NCBI GenBank assembly: GCA_030432655.1
Contig: JAUILA010000019.1
Span: forward strand, 1-64,000
Direction of reading: 5' to 3'
Length of the DNA: 64,000 nucleotides
DNA from: Bacteroidia bacterium
GTDB taxonomy: Bacteria > Bacteroidota > Bacteroidia > Cytophagales > Cyclobacteriaceae
The notes beneath the pieces are model-generated. The model saw only the letters and a program-made list of their open reading frames with translations. It did not search any database and was not told the DNA's origin. The position numbers were made by a program, and so were the translations under genes. Below, one piece after another: positions 1 through 9,626 of this stretch; position 1 is the stretch's first letter; every line of letters starts with the position of its first letter.

Positions 1-671
1 TTGACAGGTACAGATTCCGGATGCTCGGGCAGGTTGGCCAGCGTATGAAGCATTCCTATCCGGTCGTTCATACTTTCGCCCATCCCTATAATCCCTCCTG
101 AGCATACTGAAATTTCTGCGTTACGCACATTCTCCAGCGTATCCAGCCGGTCGTCATAAGAACGGGTGGAGATAATTTCTTCATAGTGCTCCTCACTGGT
201 GTCAAGATTATGATTATAGGCATATAATCCTGCCTCCTTCAACTTACGGGCTTGCTCCTCGCTCAGCATACCGAGGGTACAGCAAACCTCCATCCCCAGG
301 GCGCTTACACCCTTAACCATTTCAAGTACATTATCAAAATCACGGTTATCACGGACTTCACGCCAGGCAGCCCCCATACAGAACCGGGTACTCCCGGCCT
401 CACGGGCCTCAACGGCCTTTGAAAGGACCTCCCTTACGGGAAGCAGCTTATGCACTTTAACATCAGTATGATACCTGGCGGCCTGCGGACAATATGCGCA
501 ATCCTCCGGGCAACCACCGGTTTTTACAGACAAAAGCGTACAAACCTGAACTTCAGAAGGATCATGGTATTGCCGGTGCACAGTGGCGGCCCGGTAAGTC
601 AGTTCCAGAACAGGAGAATTGAAAATTTCCGAGATCTCTTCACGGGTCCAGTCGTTTCGTATGCTATTCAT
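1..671 (-). CDS. bioB: Biotin synthase, C-terminus cut by window edge
   Basis: Radical SAM enzyme that inserts sulfur into dethiobiotin in the last step of biotin synthesis. I translated this by hand from the minus strand, starting at the ATG at 669-671. The N-terminal two thirds are visible (about 223 codons). The SAM-cluster motif reads [13 protein letters not shown] (CxxxCxxC), and the three Cys expected to hold the [2Fe-2S] cluster appear in [16 protein letters not shown] and [12 protein letters not shown]; the Arg ligand would lie in the missing part. The frame is open to base 1. It lies 45 bp downstream of sppA on the same strand. Biotin is needed by the AccB carrier encoded at 20.7 kb. 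The family call is secure; the completeness of the gene cannot be judged. Confidence 0.96.
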   Translation of the reverse strand, partial: MNSIRNDWTREEISEIFNSPVLELTYRAATVHRQYHDPSEVQVCTLLSVKTGGCPEDCAYCPQAARYHTDVKVHKLLPVREVLSKAVEAREAGSTRFCMGAAWREVRDNRDFDNVLEMVKGVSALGMEVCCTLGMLSEEQARKLKEAGLYAYNHNLDTSEEHYEEIISTRSYDDRLDTLENVRNAEISVCSGGIIGMGESMNDRIGMLHTLANLPEHPESVPV

Positions 672-716
672 ACTTTCGAAAATACACAGGAATGTACTGA
701 AGGAACAACTCTGCGC

Positions 717-2459
717 TTAATAAATTTCGAGTTCATAAAGACTTCTCGCCTGAATACCCTGCATGCGCTCCAGTTTTTTAAGGCTCTCGATGTAGGGGTA
801 CATCATTCCAAGTTCCTCACGCACGGCATTCTCACGCATCTGTGACTGACTCCCGCCGAAAAGCATGTCCAGAAAACTTTCCTGTGCAGGAGAATAACTC
901 ACACGGAAGTCATCTTCAATTCCTGCCATTTTAGCAGCGATCAGCACGGCATCCTCCGAATCGCCAAGCACATCCACCAAACCGATTTCCAGCGCTGAAA
1001 CTCCGGACCATACTCTCCCGGAGGCAATCTCACGAATAGCTTCCTTACTCATGCTACGTCCGGCTGCCGCTTTCGAAATGAAGGTTTCATAATTATTTTC
1101 CAGCTCATTCTGAATAATTGCGCGCTCCGTATCTGTTACCGGCCTGTCAGAAGAATACATATCTGAAAATTCTCCGGTGGTCACTCCGTCCGTCGTTATA
1201 CCCAATTTATTATTCAGAAACCCTTTAATATTAAACAGTACACTGAAAATACCAATTGACCCGGTGATGGTGGTAGGGTTGGCCACAATGGTATCGCAGG
1301 CCATGGCCATATAGTAGCCACCGGAAGCGGCCGCATCCCCCATGGAAGCCACCACAGGTTTGGTTTCGGCGGCCAGGGAAATCTCTCGCCAGAGCGCATC
1401 TGATGCGACGAAACTTCCACCCGGTGAATTAATGCGTAGAACAATTGCTTTGATTTTATCGTCTTCCCTGGCTTTACGTATCGCTTTTGTAAATTTTTCA
1501 GAGCCTATCTCTTCAAAGGATCCTTCACCCCCAACAATATCTCCGGTGGCAACGATCATGGCAATTTTATTGGAAGACGTATAGTCCTGAGAATAACTCT
1601 GCCTGTAATTACCATAGGTTATCAGGCTGAGGTCCTCTGCGTTTTCTTTTCCTGATCGTTCGGAAAGGTTCTCCAGCATCTCATCCATGTAGGCCAGCTT
1701 GTCGACCAACCCATATGCCAGCGCGTCTTCCGGAGAGCGGACCAGGTATTCATCATTCATTTTCTGCACTGAGTCGGCCTGCAGTTCACGGGATTCGCTG
1801 ATCTCCCGGATCATTTCTTTATTAACTGAACCAATCAGCTGATTGAGTTGCATCCGGTTTTCTTCACTCATATCCGTCCGCATCAGGGGCTCCACTGCAC
1901 TCTTGAAATCCCCCACCCGGAAGATCTCAGGTTCGATTTCAAGTTTTTCGAATGTCCCTTTGAAAAATAACAGACCAGCAACCAGCCCGTTAAACTCCAC
2001 GTTGCCCTGTGGATGCATGTAAATTTCATCCGCAGCCGATGCGAGGTAGTAAGCCGGCTCACTATAATACTTTGCATAAGTCACAATGAATTTTCCGGAC
2101 TCCCTGAAGTCAAGGAGATCATTTCGTAATTCCTGAACACTGGCAAACCCGGCATTCAGTCCGTCCAGGTCAAGAAATATTCCTTTGATATTCTGATCTT
2201 CCGCAGCGTTTTCCAGTGCTTCACGAAACTGGATCAACCCAATGGAAGAAGGTGGTCCGGGATTAACGGGAAACCCCTCAAATGGATTCTCATATTCCCT
2301 TTCGGTAACAGGGAGATTGAACTTAATATGAAGCACCGAACTGTCCTTAACGGCAACCAATCCATCGTCCATCACTGATAAAATAACCAGCAAAACTATA
2401 AATCCACTGAAAAAAACAAGCGCCAGAAAGGCGGCCAGAAAATTACGCAAGAACTTCAT
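717..2459 (-). CDS. sppA: Signal peptide peptidase SppA, 67K long type
   Basis: Membrane-bound serine protease that degrades cleaved signal peptides. The 580-residue length fits the long, tandem-domain form (Escherichia coli type) rather than the short half-length form. A single N-terminal membrane segment spans about residues 7-29. The general-base Lys is in GDFKSAVEPLMR (Lys186) in the first domain, and the nucleophile Ser is in DAAASGGYYMA (Ser379) in the second, matching the Lys/Ser dyad split across the two domains in the E. coli enzyme. It starts at the ATG at 2459 and is divergent from folK with a 73-bp spacer that must hold both promoters. bioB follows in the same direction and may be cotranscribed. 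Confidence 0.95.
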   Translation of the reverse strand: MKFLRNFLAAFLALVFFSGFIVLLVILSVMDDGLVAVKDSSVLHIKFNLPVTEREYENPFEGFPVNPGPPSSIGLIQFREALENAAEDQNIKGIFLDLDGLNAGFASVQELRNDLLDFRESGKFIVTYAKYYSEPAYYLASAADEIYMHPQGNVEFNGLVAGLLFFKGTFEKLEIEPEIFRVGDFKSAVEPLMRTDMSEENRMQLNQLIGSVNKEMIREISESRELQADSVQKMNDEYLVRSPEDALAYGLVDKLAYMDEMLENLSERSGKENAEDLSLITYGNYRQSYSQDYTSSNKIAMIVATGDIVGGEGSFEEIGSEKFTKAIRKAREDDKIKAIVLRINSPGGSFVASDALWREISLAAETKPVVASMGDAAASGGYYMAMACDTIVANPTTITGSIGIFSVLFNIKGFLNNKLGITTDGVTTGEFSDMYSSDRPVTDTERAIIQNELENNYETFISKAAAGRSMSKEAIREIASGRVWSGVSALEIGLVDVLGDSEDAVLIAAKMAGIEDDFRVSYSPAQESFLDMLFGGSQSQMRENAVREELGMMYPYIESLKKLERMQGIQARSLYELEIY

Positions 2460-2532
2460 CCCTCAATCTTCAATTTTGATTTGGTAAATTAACACCTTCA
2501 CTGTTATTATTATCCCAAGAATCATCCAATTT

Positions 2533-3018
2533 ATGATCAACGGAATATTTCTACTGTTAGGCAGCAATATAGGAGACCGAAAATGGTACCTGGAAAGGGC
2601 CAGGGAGTTGCTGATCACAAGAAATATCCTGCTCCTTGATGCGTCTTCCGTATACCTTACCCCACCCTGGGGGAAAACTGATCAGCCCTACTTCCTGAAT
2701 CAGGTGCTTAAAATTGAAACTCCGCTTCCCCCGGACATGCTTCTGGCAGCCTGCCTGGAAACGGAGTCAGCGTTAGGAAGGGTCCGTAAGGAACACTACG
2801 GGGAAAGGACCATTGACATAGACCTGCTCTACTACAACGACCTTGTAATCAATTCGGAATTACTTACAGTTCCGCATCCGAGGTTGCACCTGCGCAGATT
2901 TGCCCTGGCGCCTCTTGCGGAAATTGCTCCTCATTTCATCCATCCGGTGATCAGGCTTAATCAGACCGAACTCCTTGAGGACTGTCCGGATAAGCTTCCT
3001 GTTCGGAAATTACAATGA
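2533..3018 (+). CDS. folK: 2-amino-4-hydroxy-6-hydroxymethyldihydropteridine pyrophosphokinase
   Basis: HPPK transfers pyrophosphate from ATP to 6-hydroxymethyl-7,8-dihydropterin in folate synthesis. At 161 residues it has the usual length. The N-terminal LLLGSNIGDR and the family signature GERTIDIDLLYYND, with its two metal-binding Asp residues, are both present, followed by PHPRLHLRRFALAPL, also typical. It starts at ATG 2533, divergent from sppA. It runs convergently into fabD, sharing 9 bp at the 3' ends. No other folate gene is adjacent. Confidence 0.96.
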   Translation: MINGIFLLLGSNIGDRKWYLERARELLITRNILLLDASSVYLTPPWGKTDQPYFLNQVLKIETPLPPDMLLAACLETESALGRVRKEHYGERTIDIDLLYYNDLVINSELLTVPHPRLHLRRFALAPLAEIAPHFIHPVIRLNQTELLEDCPDKLPVRKLQ

Positions 3019-3882
3019 CTCCACCTCGGCTTCCGGCGCAATTTTTCTAACCAGTCCCTGCAACACTTTACCAGGGCCACATTCAATAAACTTCGTAGCA
3101 CCACCCCGAACCATGGCCTGTACAGATTGTGTCCATTTTACAGGCGCAGTGAGCTGCACGATTAGTTGTTTTCTGATTTCATCCACATCCTGCGAAGGTG
3201 CAGCCGTAGCATTCTGATAAATGGGACAAACCGGCGTTTTAAAGGTGACGGACTGAATCGCCGCAGCCAGTTCTTCCCTGGCCGGTTCCATTAGCGGAGA
3301 ATGAAATGCACCACCTACAGGAAGCGGGAGCGCTCTCCTGGCACCGGCTTCCTTCATTAGCTCACATGCTTTTTCGATCCCCTGGTCAGATCCGGATATC
3401 ACGAGTTGTCCGGGACAATTGTAATTCGCGGCAACCACCACCTCATCCACCGAACTGCATATTTCTTCCACACGACTGTCATCCAGTCCGAGGATAGCCG
3501 CCATCGACGACGGATTCAGTTCACATGCTTTTTGCATGGCCAGGGCCCGCTGAGATACCAGCTTCAGTCCATCTTCAAAATCAAGTGCCCCGGAGGCCAC
3601 CAGCGCAGAAAACTCTCCCAGCGAATGCCCGGCGACCATATCCGGTTTAAATGAATCCGCGGTAAGGGCAACAATTACTGAATGAAGAAAAATAGCAGGC
3701 TGAGTCACCCTGGTCTGCTTCAGTTCGTCAGCGGTACCGGAAAACATGATTGAAGTGATGTCGAAACCGAGAATCTCATTGCCACGGTCAAATAATTCCT
3801 TGGCCCGCGAATGTTCATTGTAGAGTGATTCTCCCATTCCTGGAAACTGGGCACCCTGCCCGGGGAAAATATAGGCTGTCAT
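3010..3882 (-). CDS. fabD: Malonyl-CoA:ACP transacylase FabD
   Basis: Moves malonyl from CoA to acyl carrier protein, supplying the extender unit for fatty-acid synthesis. The 290-residue protein has the N-terminal FPGQGAQ motif, the nucleophilic Ser in GHSLGE (Ser87) and the catalytic His in GGAFHSPLM (His194). It starts at ATG 3882. The gene is separate from the fabH/plsX and acc genes at 18-22 kb. A hairpin lies 19 bp upstream, between it and the secreted-protein gene, so it may have its own transcript. Confidence 0.96.
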   Translation of the reverse strand: MTAYIFPGQGAQFPGMGESLYNEHSRAKELFDRGNEILGFDITSIMFSGTADELKQTRVTQPAIFLHSVIVALTADSFKPDMVAGHSLGEFSALVASGALDFEDGLKLVSQRALAMQKACELNPSSMAAILGLDDSRVEEICSSVDEVVVAANYNCPGQLVISGSDQGIEKACELMKEAGARRALPLPVGGAFHSPLMEPAREELAAAIQSVTFKTPVCPIYQNATAAPSQDVDEIRKQLIVQLTAPVKWTQSVQAMVRGGATKFIECGPGKVLQGLVRKIAPEAEVESL

Positions 3883-3900
3883 GAGTTGAATTGTTTTTTG

Positions 3901-3928
3901 GTGGGCAAATTTAACGGAAATTGCCCAC
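3901..3928. repeat. Inverted repeat between secreted-protein gene and fabD
   Basis: GTGGGCAA at 3901-3908 pairs perfectly with TTGCCCAC at 3921-3928 around a 12-base loop. It lies after the stop of the secreted-protein gene and just before fabD, both on the minus strand. On the minus strand no run of T follows, so it is not a textbook terminator; it may be a factor-assisted terminator or a binding site. Confidence 0.45.
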
Positions 3929-3945
3929 TTAGAAAACTAAGCAGA

Positions 3946-6864
3946 TTACCTCAGCAGATGCACCCAGCCTTTGTAGGTTCTTTTTGCCTGGGAAGGATCC
4001 ACTACATCAAAAATGACATCCACCTTATAATAATAAACGCCTGTGGAAAGTTCCTTTCCATCATTTCCGGTACCATTCCAGTCAATGTAAATTGAATTGC
4101 CGAGATCATCGGCACCACTGTTTCCTCCGGAATATGTAAATACCACTCCACCCCAGCGATTATAAATGGTCGCTTCCACGCTCTCAACAAACCGGGCGCA
4201 TTTCTGACGATCCACAGGCCCGCATCCACCCTGGCCGGACTCATCCACAGATCCTCTTCCGCTATAGGCACTGAAGAAATCATTACATCCATCCCCGTTC
4301 GGGGTAAATACATTGGGCAGCTCGTAGTAGGGGCAGTTATCAACACAAATTTCATTGCTGAATTCACCGACATTGCCGGACCGGTCAACGGCACGGACCT
4401 GGTAGCAGCCTTTGAAAGAAGGCAATCGCTGGCCATTCTCATCAAACTCATGAACAAACGACTCGTTTCTGGAAGTACCGATCAGCTCGTATTCTGCGTT
4501 TATATCTGGCTTGTAGTATATTTCATACTCCCGGATGTCATTCTGGCAATTTCCGGAGAATGTAGTTTCCCAGGTCAGGGTATTACTGAAATTATCAAAG
4601 TTACACGAGGAGTTAGCTATGAATTCTTCGCAGCTGAATCCATCCAGGGTAACCACTGGTGCACACGGCGGGATTGTATCACTCGGCTGCGTACATATAA
4701 TTTGTGAAAAATTTCTGAGCGGCGTGTTAATCGCGGGATTGCCATAGGTACCCTTGGTCATTACACGGTAGCAGTAAATTGTATTTGTTTCAAGCGGACC
4801 TTCATCCACATAGGTAAAACCATTTCCATTCACGTCCACCCGGGCATATAATGTCAGGTCGTCTTCTGTTGATCCTTCCGGGCCCCGGTAAACAAGGTGT
4901 TCACTGCCCGGGGGAGAAGAAATCACATTCGACCAGGGAACATTGGCAAACCAGTTCAGTTCAATCTGCTGAAATTGAGGCGAGGGCTCCAGCCTGACTG
5001 TGGAGGCAATCTCAGAATAAACCGGATCAACGGATGACCCCGGTCCGTTGGGAATTTCAAGCCGAATCCGGTAATTGTAAATCATTTCCCGTGTATTCAA
5101 CCCTGTATCACGGAATCCAAGGCTGTCTGTAGTGGCCGAGTTAACGGTAAGCTCTCCCACCTCGGAAAATCCGCCGGTATTTCCTGAACCGGAATTACGT
5201 TCAATGACATAACGGTAAGGATGCGGATACACACCCGGATCAAGGTCCTGCGGGAATGGTTCTCGCCATCCCACAATTATTTCACCATCGGTTACCCCTG
5301 TCCTGTCTACCGAAACATGCGTGATGATCGGAACATCCGCAGGTACATACTCAAAGCATACCTCATCGGAAACAATACTGACCGGCGACCCTTTCGTAGA
5401 AGGGAAAACAGCAACAATACGGTAACAGTATTTAGCTGCAGCCACCAGGTCATCATCCGTGAATGAGGTGGCATTCACAGGTGCTGTACCAACTAATTCA
5501 TACCCGGCGTCCTCCCGGATACCCGTTTCGCATTCTTCCGGATCATAGGGGTTGGAGTCAATTCTCCTGTAAATTTCAAAAGATGAGGCAATATTATTAC
5601 CTAAATTATCCGAACATATCTCATCATAGGCATCCCAGTTTAATACCAGCGACTGTCCGTCCTGAGTCACCCCATTCACTTCCGGGCTGGGGGCAACGAT
5701 AGTAATATTCCAGGTAGCAAAGCTCACGAGGCTTGGTTGCGGGGTTGGTGGTGCTCCGGTAGGCGGCGGATTATCTGTTATCTTGAAGATTACCTGGTAA
5801 GGTTGTGCGCGAACATCATCGCAATTGGTTGCCCACTGGAAATTCAGCGAAGCATTAGGTACGGACGACTGGAAAATCGCGGGATCCGGAGATACCACCA
5901 CGTCGTCATCCCCGATAATTTCACTGAACACCTCGATTTTTACCGAATCATTATCCGGGTCAAATCCCAGTATTTCCGCATCAATGACCGTTCCTGCCTC
6001 GACACAGATATCGTCAGGTATTTCCAGTTCGGGCCTTTCATTGTCACAATCCTCCACGATAATCTGCATATCCCGGGTGACATAACCTAGCTGAACGTAC
6101 TGGCCATCAATCCTCCTGTACTCTTTGACCACAAACGCGATAGTGTATTCTCCCGTCAGAGCAGGTGCATCCCAAACAAGGTCTCCCGTGATCGGGTCAA
6201 TTTCAAATGCCGGCGGTCCATCGCCGTCTTCGTTTGTTTCACTTAATTCATCAGGATAACGATAATTATCCACATCCGTTCCTGGTTCCTTCTTTGGCAC
6301 CACAAGTTCAAAGGCAATACTGTCTCCGTCCGGATCATATGCCCCCGGATTGTGGAAAAAAGCGACCCCGGGACAGGCCCGGTCAATCGGCGGGATAAGC
6401 AGCACAGGGCTGTCATTACATCCTACGAATGGGTTGATGATGATCTGTGTTTCCACATAGAAAGTGGTCTGGACACTGTTGCCCACATTCAGGACATCGT
6501 CGTTCCGGTTAGGCTCAATGTAACCCACTTTATAAACCCCGGGAGAGGAATACGTGTATTCAGTGGTAAATGAAGCGATTCCGACTTCATCCCCAAGATC
6601 AGGACGGGTCTCTTCTTCAATCATCGGGAGAACAAGCGGCTCGCTGCCGTCTCCGAAAAACAGTAATCCTTCGCCAAAATTAATATTTGAGCCGGTATCC
6701 GTAAATACCGTGATTGTGATCCTGACGGTGAGACTTCCGCAGCCATCTATCTTTTCTACCGTAATTTCACCAGCCCGCAGGTGGGTTGCCTGCACCTGAT
6801 GTGCACCCAGTATGAAAAGTAAGACGAGAAGGAAGCCACCCAGCGCACCTCTTAATGTCATCAT
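3946..6864 (-). CDS. Secreted fibronectin-like protein with CHU_C / T9SS type B sorting domain
   Basis: Large exported protein, predicted to leave the cell through the type IX secretion system. The signal peptide is a hydrophobic stretch GGFLLVLLFILGA ending near QVQA|THLRAGE; an N-terminus of this ATHLRAGEI type is common in big Bacteroidota surface proteins. The body is rich in Asp, Pro and beta-type sequence with Ig/fibronectin III-like segments. The end has LPNVFTPNGDGCNDFF followed by a Cys pair, IYNRWGGVVF and a final GVYYYKVDV...KGWVHLLR: the gliding-motility-associated C-terminal domain used as the type B sorting signal. The longest reading frame begins with TTG at 6885; I prefer the ATG at 6864 (973 residues), directly before the signal peptide. 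The ligand or substrate is unknown. PorX and GldA/F/G elsewhere in the window fit T9SS export. Confidence 0.85.
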   Translation of the reverse strand: MMTLRGALGGFLLVLLFILGAHQVQATHLRAGEITVEKIDGCGSLTVRITITVFTDTGSNINFGEGLLFFGDGSEPLVLPMIEEETRPDLGDEVGIASFTTEYTYSSPGVYKVGYIEPNRNDDVLNVGNSVQTTFYVETQIIINPFVGCNDSPVLLIPPIDRACPGVAFFHNPGAYDPDGDSIAFELVVPKKEPGTDVDNYRYPDELSETNEDGDGPPAFEIDPITGDLVWDAPALTGEYTIAFVVKEYRRIDGQYVQLGYVTRDMQIIVEDCDNERPELEIPDDICVEAGTVIDAEILGFDPDNDSVKIEVFSEIIGDDDVVVSPDPAIFQSSVPNASLNFQWATNCDDVRAQPYQVIFKITDNPPPTGAPPTPQPSLVSFATWNITIVAPSPEVNGVTQDGQSLVLNWDAYDEICSDNLGNNIASSFEIYRRIDSNPYDPEECETGIREDAGYELVGTAPVNATSFTDDDLVAAAKYCYRIVAVFPSTKGSPVSIVSDEVCFEYVPADVPIITHVSVDRTGVTDGEIIVGWREPFPQDLDPGVYPHPYRYVIERNSGSGNTGGFSEVGELTVNSATTDSLGFRDTGLNTREMIYNYRIRLEIPNGPGSSVDPVYSEIASTVRLEPSPQFQQIELNWFANVPWSNVISSPPGSEHLVYRGPEGSTEDDLTLYARVDVNGNGFTYVDEGPLETNTIYCYRVMTKGTYGNPAINTPLRNFSQIICTQPSDTIPPCAPVVTLDGFSCEEFIANSSCNFDNFSNTLTWETTFSGNCQNDIREYEIYYKPDINAEYELIGTSRNESFVHEFDENGQRLPSFKGCYQVRAVDRSGNVGEFSNEICVDNCPYYELPNVFTPNGDGCNDFFSAYSGRGSVDESGQGGCGPVDRQKCARFVESVEATIYNRWGGVVFTYSGGNSGADDLGNSIYIDWNGTGNDGKELSTGVYYYKVDVIFDVVDPSQAKRTYKGWVHLLR

Positions 6865-7006
6865 CCTTGCTAATATATGCCTCAAACTATCAGAATCTAA
6901 ATTAACTGAACATTAAATTTAGGGAATAAGTTACAATATTTGATGAAAGATCAGTGGTTCAGTATTGTTTAACCCGTTATAAAACGACGAAGATATTCAT
7001 TCTATT

Positions 7007-7243
7007 ATGCGAGTGATCGGAGAAGTACCCCATAATCAATTTAAAATTACCTTGTTTCAGTGGAATGGCAAGTTTATCATCAAGATAGAAAGTGGCATGT
7101 ACGAGCAAACCTACAAAGTGGACGAATACGAAATCCCGGAAACCTCATTGCCTGACCTGCTTGATGAGTCATTCATGTCAGCGGTTAGCGCACGATTCCG
7201 GGAAATGCATATGAATTTTCAGGAAGCGCTCAATAATTACTGA
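7007..7243 (+). CDS. Conserved small protein of unknown function (78 aa)
   Basis: I do not recognise a named family. The protein is soluble, without Cys, signal peptide or membrane segment, and reads as a short alpha/beta domain: VPHNQFKITLFQWNGKFIIKIE suggests three beta strands, followed by a helix near RFREMHMNFQEALNN. Codon use resembles the neighbours. It is 2 bp upstream of the next gene and about 120 bp from the divergent secreted-protein gene, so it probably opens the transcript that continues through the acyltransferase and gpsA. Confidence 0.75.
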   Translation: MRVIGEVPHNQFKITLFQWNGKFIIKIESGMYEQTYKVDEYEIPETSLPDLLDESFMSAVSARFREMHMNFQEALNNY

Positions 7244-7245
7244 AT

Positions 7246-7911
7246 ATGTATATACTGGGAGAAGCGGTTCATGCATTCTGCCCGCTGGAAAATGTTACGG
7301 AGACCAAAGAACGGGCCTACCTCACTTCTTCCTCCTTCATTATCAGGCGCAAAGGTCAGGATCACCAATTTGAAAAGGAAAAGATACGGGATGTCAGGAT
7401 TCGTCACCGCCTTTATCTTATCCCGATAATTGCGGGCGGTATCATAGCCCCGCTCGCGGTGGCTGCCCTGATGAATGATCTTGGTGAGCTCTGGTTACTT
7501 ATGCTGATTATAGCATCGGGCCTAATTCTCCTGTATTATGGTTTTCAGGGCGGACCGGCCATAACGGTTTTTACTTCCGTCAAGGACTACGACGTCTTCA
7601 TTCCTGCTGTCACGCCGCAGCTTCGATCCTTTATCGCCTACACCAACTGGCAGTTGCGGTCGGCTGATGACTCATTATACGTTGTTCTGACGAAGGAAGA
7701 ACGGGAGAATGCCCGGTTGTCTGGCATCCAGCCTGGAAAACGACTCTACGTCAGACTTAAAGATATCCCGCCCGCTGAACAGCCTATGGCCCTTAAAATT
7801 GATACAGCAAGCCAGCAGCTGGATCTCAGGTTTCATCAGGAACAGGAGAATGGACCAACTGAGATCTTCCTGGGCAATGTCCTTCCGGCAGAAAATCTGC
7901 GTGAGTTCTAA
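7246..7911 (+). CDS. Putative membrane protein of unknown function (221 aa)
   Basis: No family recognised. Residues 1-57 form a soluble domain that could be PH-like (TSSSFIIRRKGQDHQFEKEKIRDVRIRHR). Two membrane segments follow at about 58-76 (YLIPIIAGGIIAPLAVAAL) and 82-101 (LWLLMLIIASGLILLYYGF). A soluble region of about 115 residues comes after, ending in GNVLPAENLREF. It is packed 2 bp after the 78-aa gene and 35 bp before the acyltransferase gene, suggesting an envelope or lipid-related role by context only. Confidence 0.7.
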   Translation: MYILGEAVHAFCPLENVTETKERAYLTSSSFIIRRKGQDHQFEKEKIRDVRIRHRLYLIPIIAGGIIAPLAVAALMNDLGELWLLMLIIASGLILLYYGFQGGPAITVFTSVKDYDVFIPAVTPQLRSFIAYTNWQLRSADDSLYVVLTKEERENARLSGIQPGKRLYVRLKDIPPAEQPMALKIDTASQQLDLRFHQEQENGPTEIFLGNVLPAENLREF

Positions 7912-7946
7912 ATTATCTCTTATATTCGGTAATCAAAGGATCCTGA

Positions 7947-9626
7947 ATGGCGGAAAAGCAGAAAAAGAAGAAGTATAAACCGATTCTCCCCGGAACGCAG
8001 GACTGGCCGGTGGTCAGGCTCAGTAAAAACAGGAAGCAGTTCATTGAACAGGTAATCAACAATTCGACCGAACGGATTCTGGAGGAAAATAAAGGACGGG
8101 AAGACCTGCGGGAAGTAATCGAATCAACTGTATATCTCGAGAAACTACGGATAAAACAAAATCCCTGGAAAGTCGATCCGCCCGACGAAATACGCTTCTG
8201 GAACAACATCCGGAATGAACTGCTGGACCTGAATAATTCCGGGAATTCAGGTCAGAAGGAAAAAGAGATCCTGCGGAAAATTGTATCCAGGTATGCCAAT
8301 GAAATTGCGGGAAATTTTAAGAAAAGCCGTTATAAAATGGCCCGGGAGATCATTAAATTCGGATTCGCCCGCCTGCTTAATGCTACCCGCGTCAAACGTT
8401 TTGGCGCTTTTTTCCGAAATGAATATACGCTGCGGGATAAGATCCAGATTACCGGCAAAACAGGACAGCTGCGCAAACTGGCCAGAATTGGTACGGTGGT
8501 GATGGTTCCCACTCATTTTTCGAACCTGGACTCTATTCTCATCGGCTGGATTATCCATTCTCTGGGCTTACCTGCTTTTATTTACGGTGCCGGATTAAAC
8601 CTGTTCAACATTAAAATCCTTGCCTACTTTATGAACTCCCTGGGTGCCTATAAAGTAGACCGGAGAAAGAAGAATCCTATTTACCTGGAAACCCTGAAAG
8701 TGTACAGTAAGCTCGCCATTGAAGAAGGTGCGCACAGCCTGTTCTTTCCGGGAGGTACCCGTTCCAGATCCGGCCGTATTGAATCCTCACTGAAACTTGG
8801 TCTGCTGGGAACAGCCATGGAAGCACAGCGAAGCCTGTATGAGAACAGCAAACCCGGGGATGCCCGCAAAATATTCATCGTCCCGGTCACCATCAATTAT
8901 CATTTCGTTCTGGAGGCTCCCAGCCTGATCAATGAATTTCTGAAAAGAGAAGGACAGGAAAAATATTATGTGGAGAATGACGAATACGACAGCTCCTATA
9001 AAATGATCAAATTCCTGATAAAATTCTTTACAAAAGGGTCTGACATTTCCGTCTCCATCGGACAGGGCCTGGATATGCTGGGTAACTATGTGGATAAAAA
9101 AGGCCGAAGTATAGATCAGCACGGACGATTCATCAATACGGAAGAATATTTCATGACTTCCAGAACGATCAGCGGGGACGCACAGCGGGAGATGGAATAT
9201 ACCCGGCAGTTGTCAGAAATCATTATTCGGGAATACCACCGGATCAACTGTGTTTTTACCAGTCACCTGGTTGCTTTCGTGGCGTTCAGAATGCTTAAGG
9301 AAAAGTATTCCCGGATGGACCTGTATGACCTGCTCCGCCTGCCGGAGGAAGATATCGTCATCCCGTACGAAGAATTTCGGAAAAAAATGGAAGAGATCCG
9401 CGATCATGTATTTGAACTCAAAAAGGAAGGGCGTGTCAATACATCGAAATATCTTCATGACCCGATTGACGAGGTCATTAAATTTGGTCTGAAAAATGTC
9501 GGAATGTACCACTCAAAACGGCCTTTATTACAGAATAAGGCGGGTGACATTATCACCCAGGACCTGAATACCCTCTATTACTACCACAACCGAATGCACG
9601 GATATGAGCTCGAAAAATATTTCTGA
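7947..9626 (+). CDS. Glycerol-3-phosphate acyltransferase-like protein (PlsB/LPLAT superfamily)
   Basis: Predicted to acylate glycerol-3-phosphate or a related acceptor at the membrane. The acyltransferase core spans about residues 165-330: the HX4D catalytic motif is PTHFSNLD (His190, Asp195), and the substrate-binding block is FFPGGTRSRSGRIESSLK (266 onward), closer to the PlsB/GPAT pattern than to PlsC. At 559 residues it is longer than PlsC (about 240) and shorter than PlsB (about 800). The N-terminus is very Lys-rich. The next gene, gpsA, makes glycerol-3-phosphate and overlaps it by 23 bp, which supports that substrate. Acyl donor (acyl-ACP, acyl-CoA or acyl-phosphate) cannot be told from the sequence. 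A wax-ester or other lipid acyltransferase remains possible. Confidence 0.8.
   Translation: MAEKQKKKKYKPILPGTQDWPVVRLSKNRKQFIEQVINNSTERILEENKGREDLREVIESTVYLEKLRIKQNPWKVDPPDEIRFWNNIRNELLDLNNSGNSGQKEKEILRKIVSRYANEIAGNFKKSRYKMAREIIKFGFARLLNATRVKRFGAFFRNEYTLRDKIQITGKTGQLRKLARIGTVVMVPTHFSNLDSILIGWIIHSLGLPAFIYGAGLNLFNIKILAYFMNSLGAYKVDRRKKNPIYLETLKVYSKLAIEEGAHSLFFPGGTRSRSGRIESSLKLGLLGTAMEAQRSLYENSKPGDARKIFIVPVTINYHFVLEAPSLINEFLKREGQEKYYVENDEYDSSYKMIKFLIKFFTKGSDISVSIGQGLDMLGNYVDKKGRSIDQHGRFINTEEYFMTSRTISGDAQREMEYTRQLSEIIIREYHRINCVFTSHLVAFVAFRMLKEKYSRMDLYDLLRLPEEDIVIPYEEFRKKMEEIRDHVFELKKEGRVNTSKYLHDPIDEVIKFGLKNVGMYHSKRPLLQNKAGDIITQDLNTLYYYHNRMHGYELEKYF

Noticed and set aside
450-845. 131-codon plus-strand frame spanning the bioB-sppA boundary
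   Set aside because: It is antisense to two real genes and has no supporting features.
3946-6864. Possible adhesin operon or polysaccharide locus around the secreted protein
   Set aside because: The flanking genes are housekeeping (fabD) or unknown small proteins on the other strand; there is no SusC/SusD, glycosyltransferase or partner.
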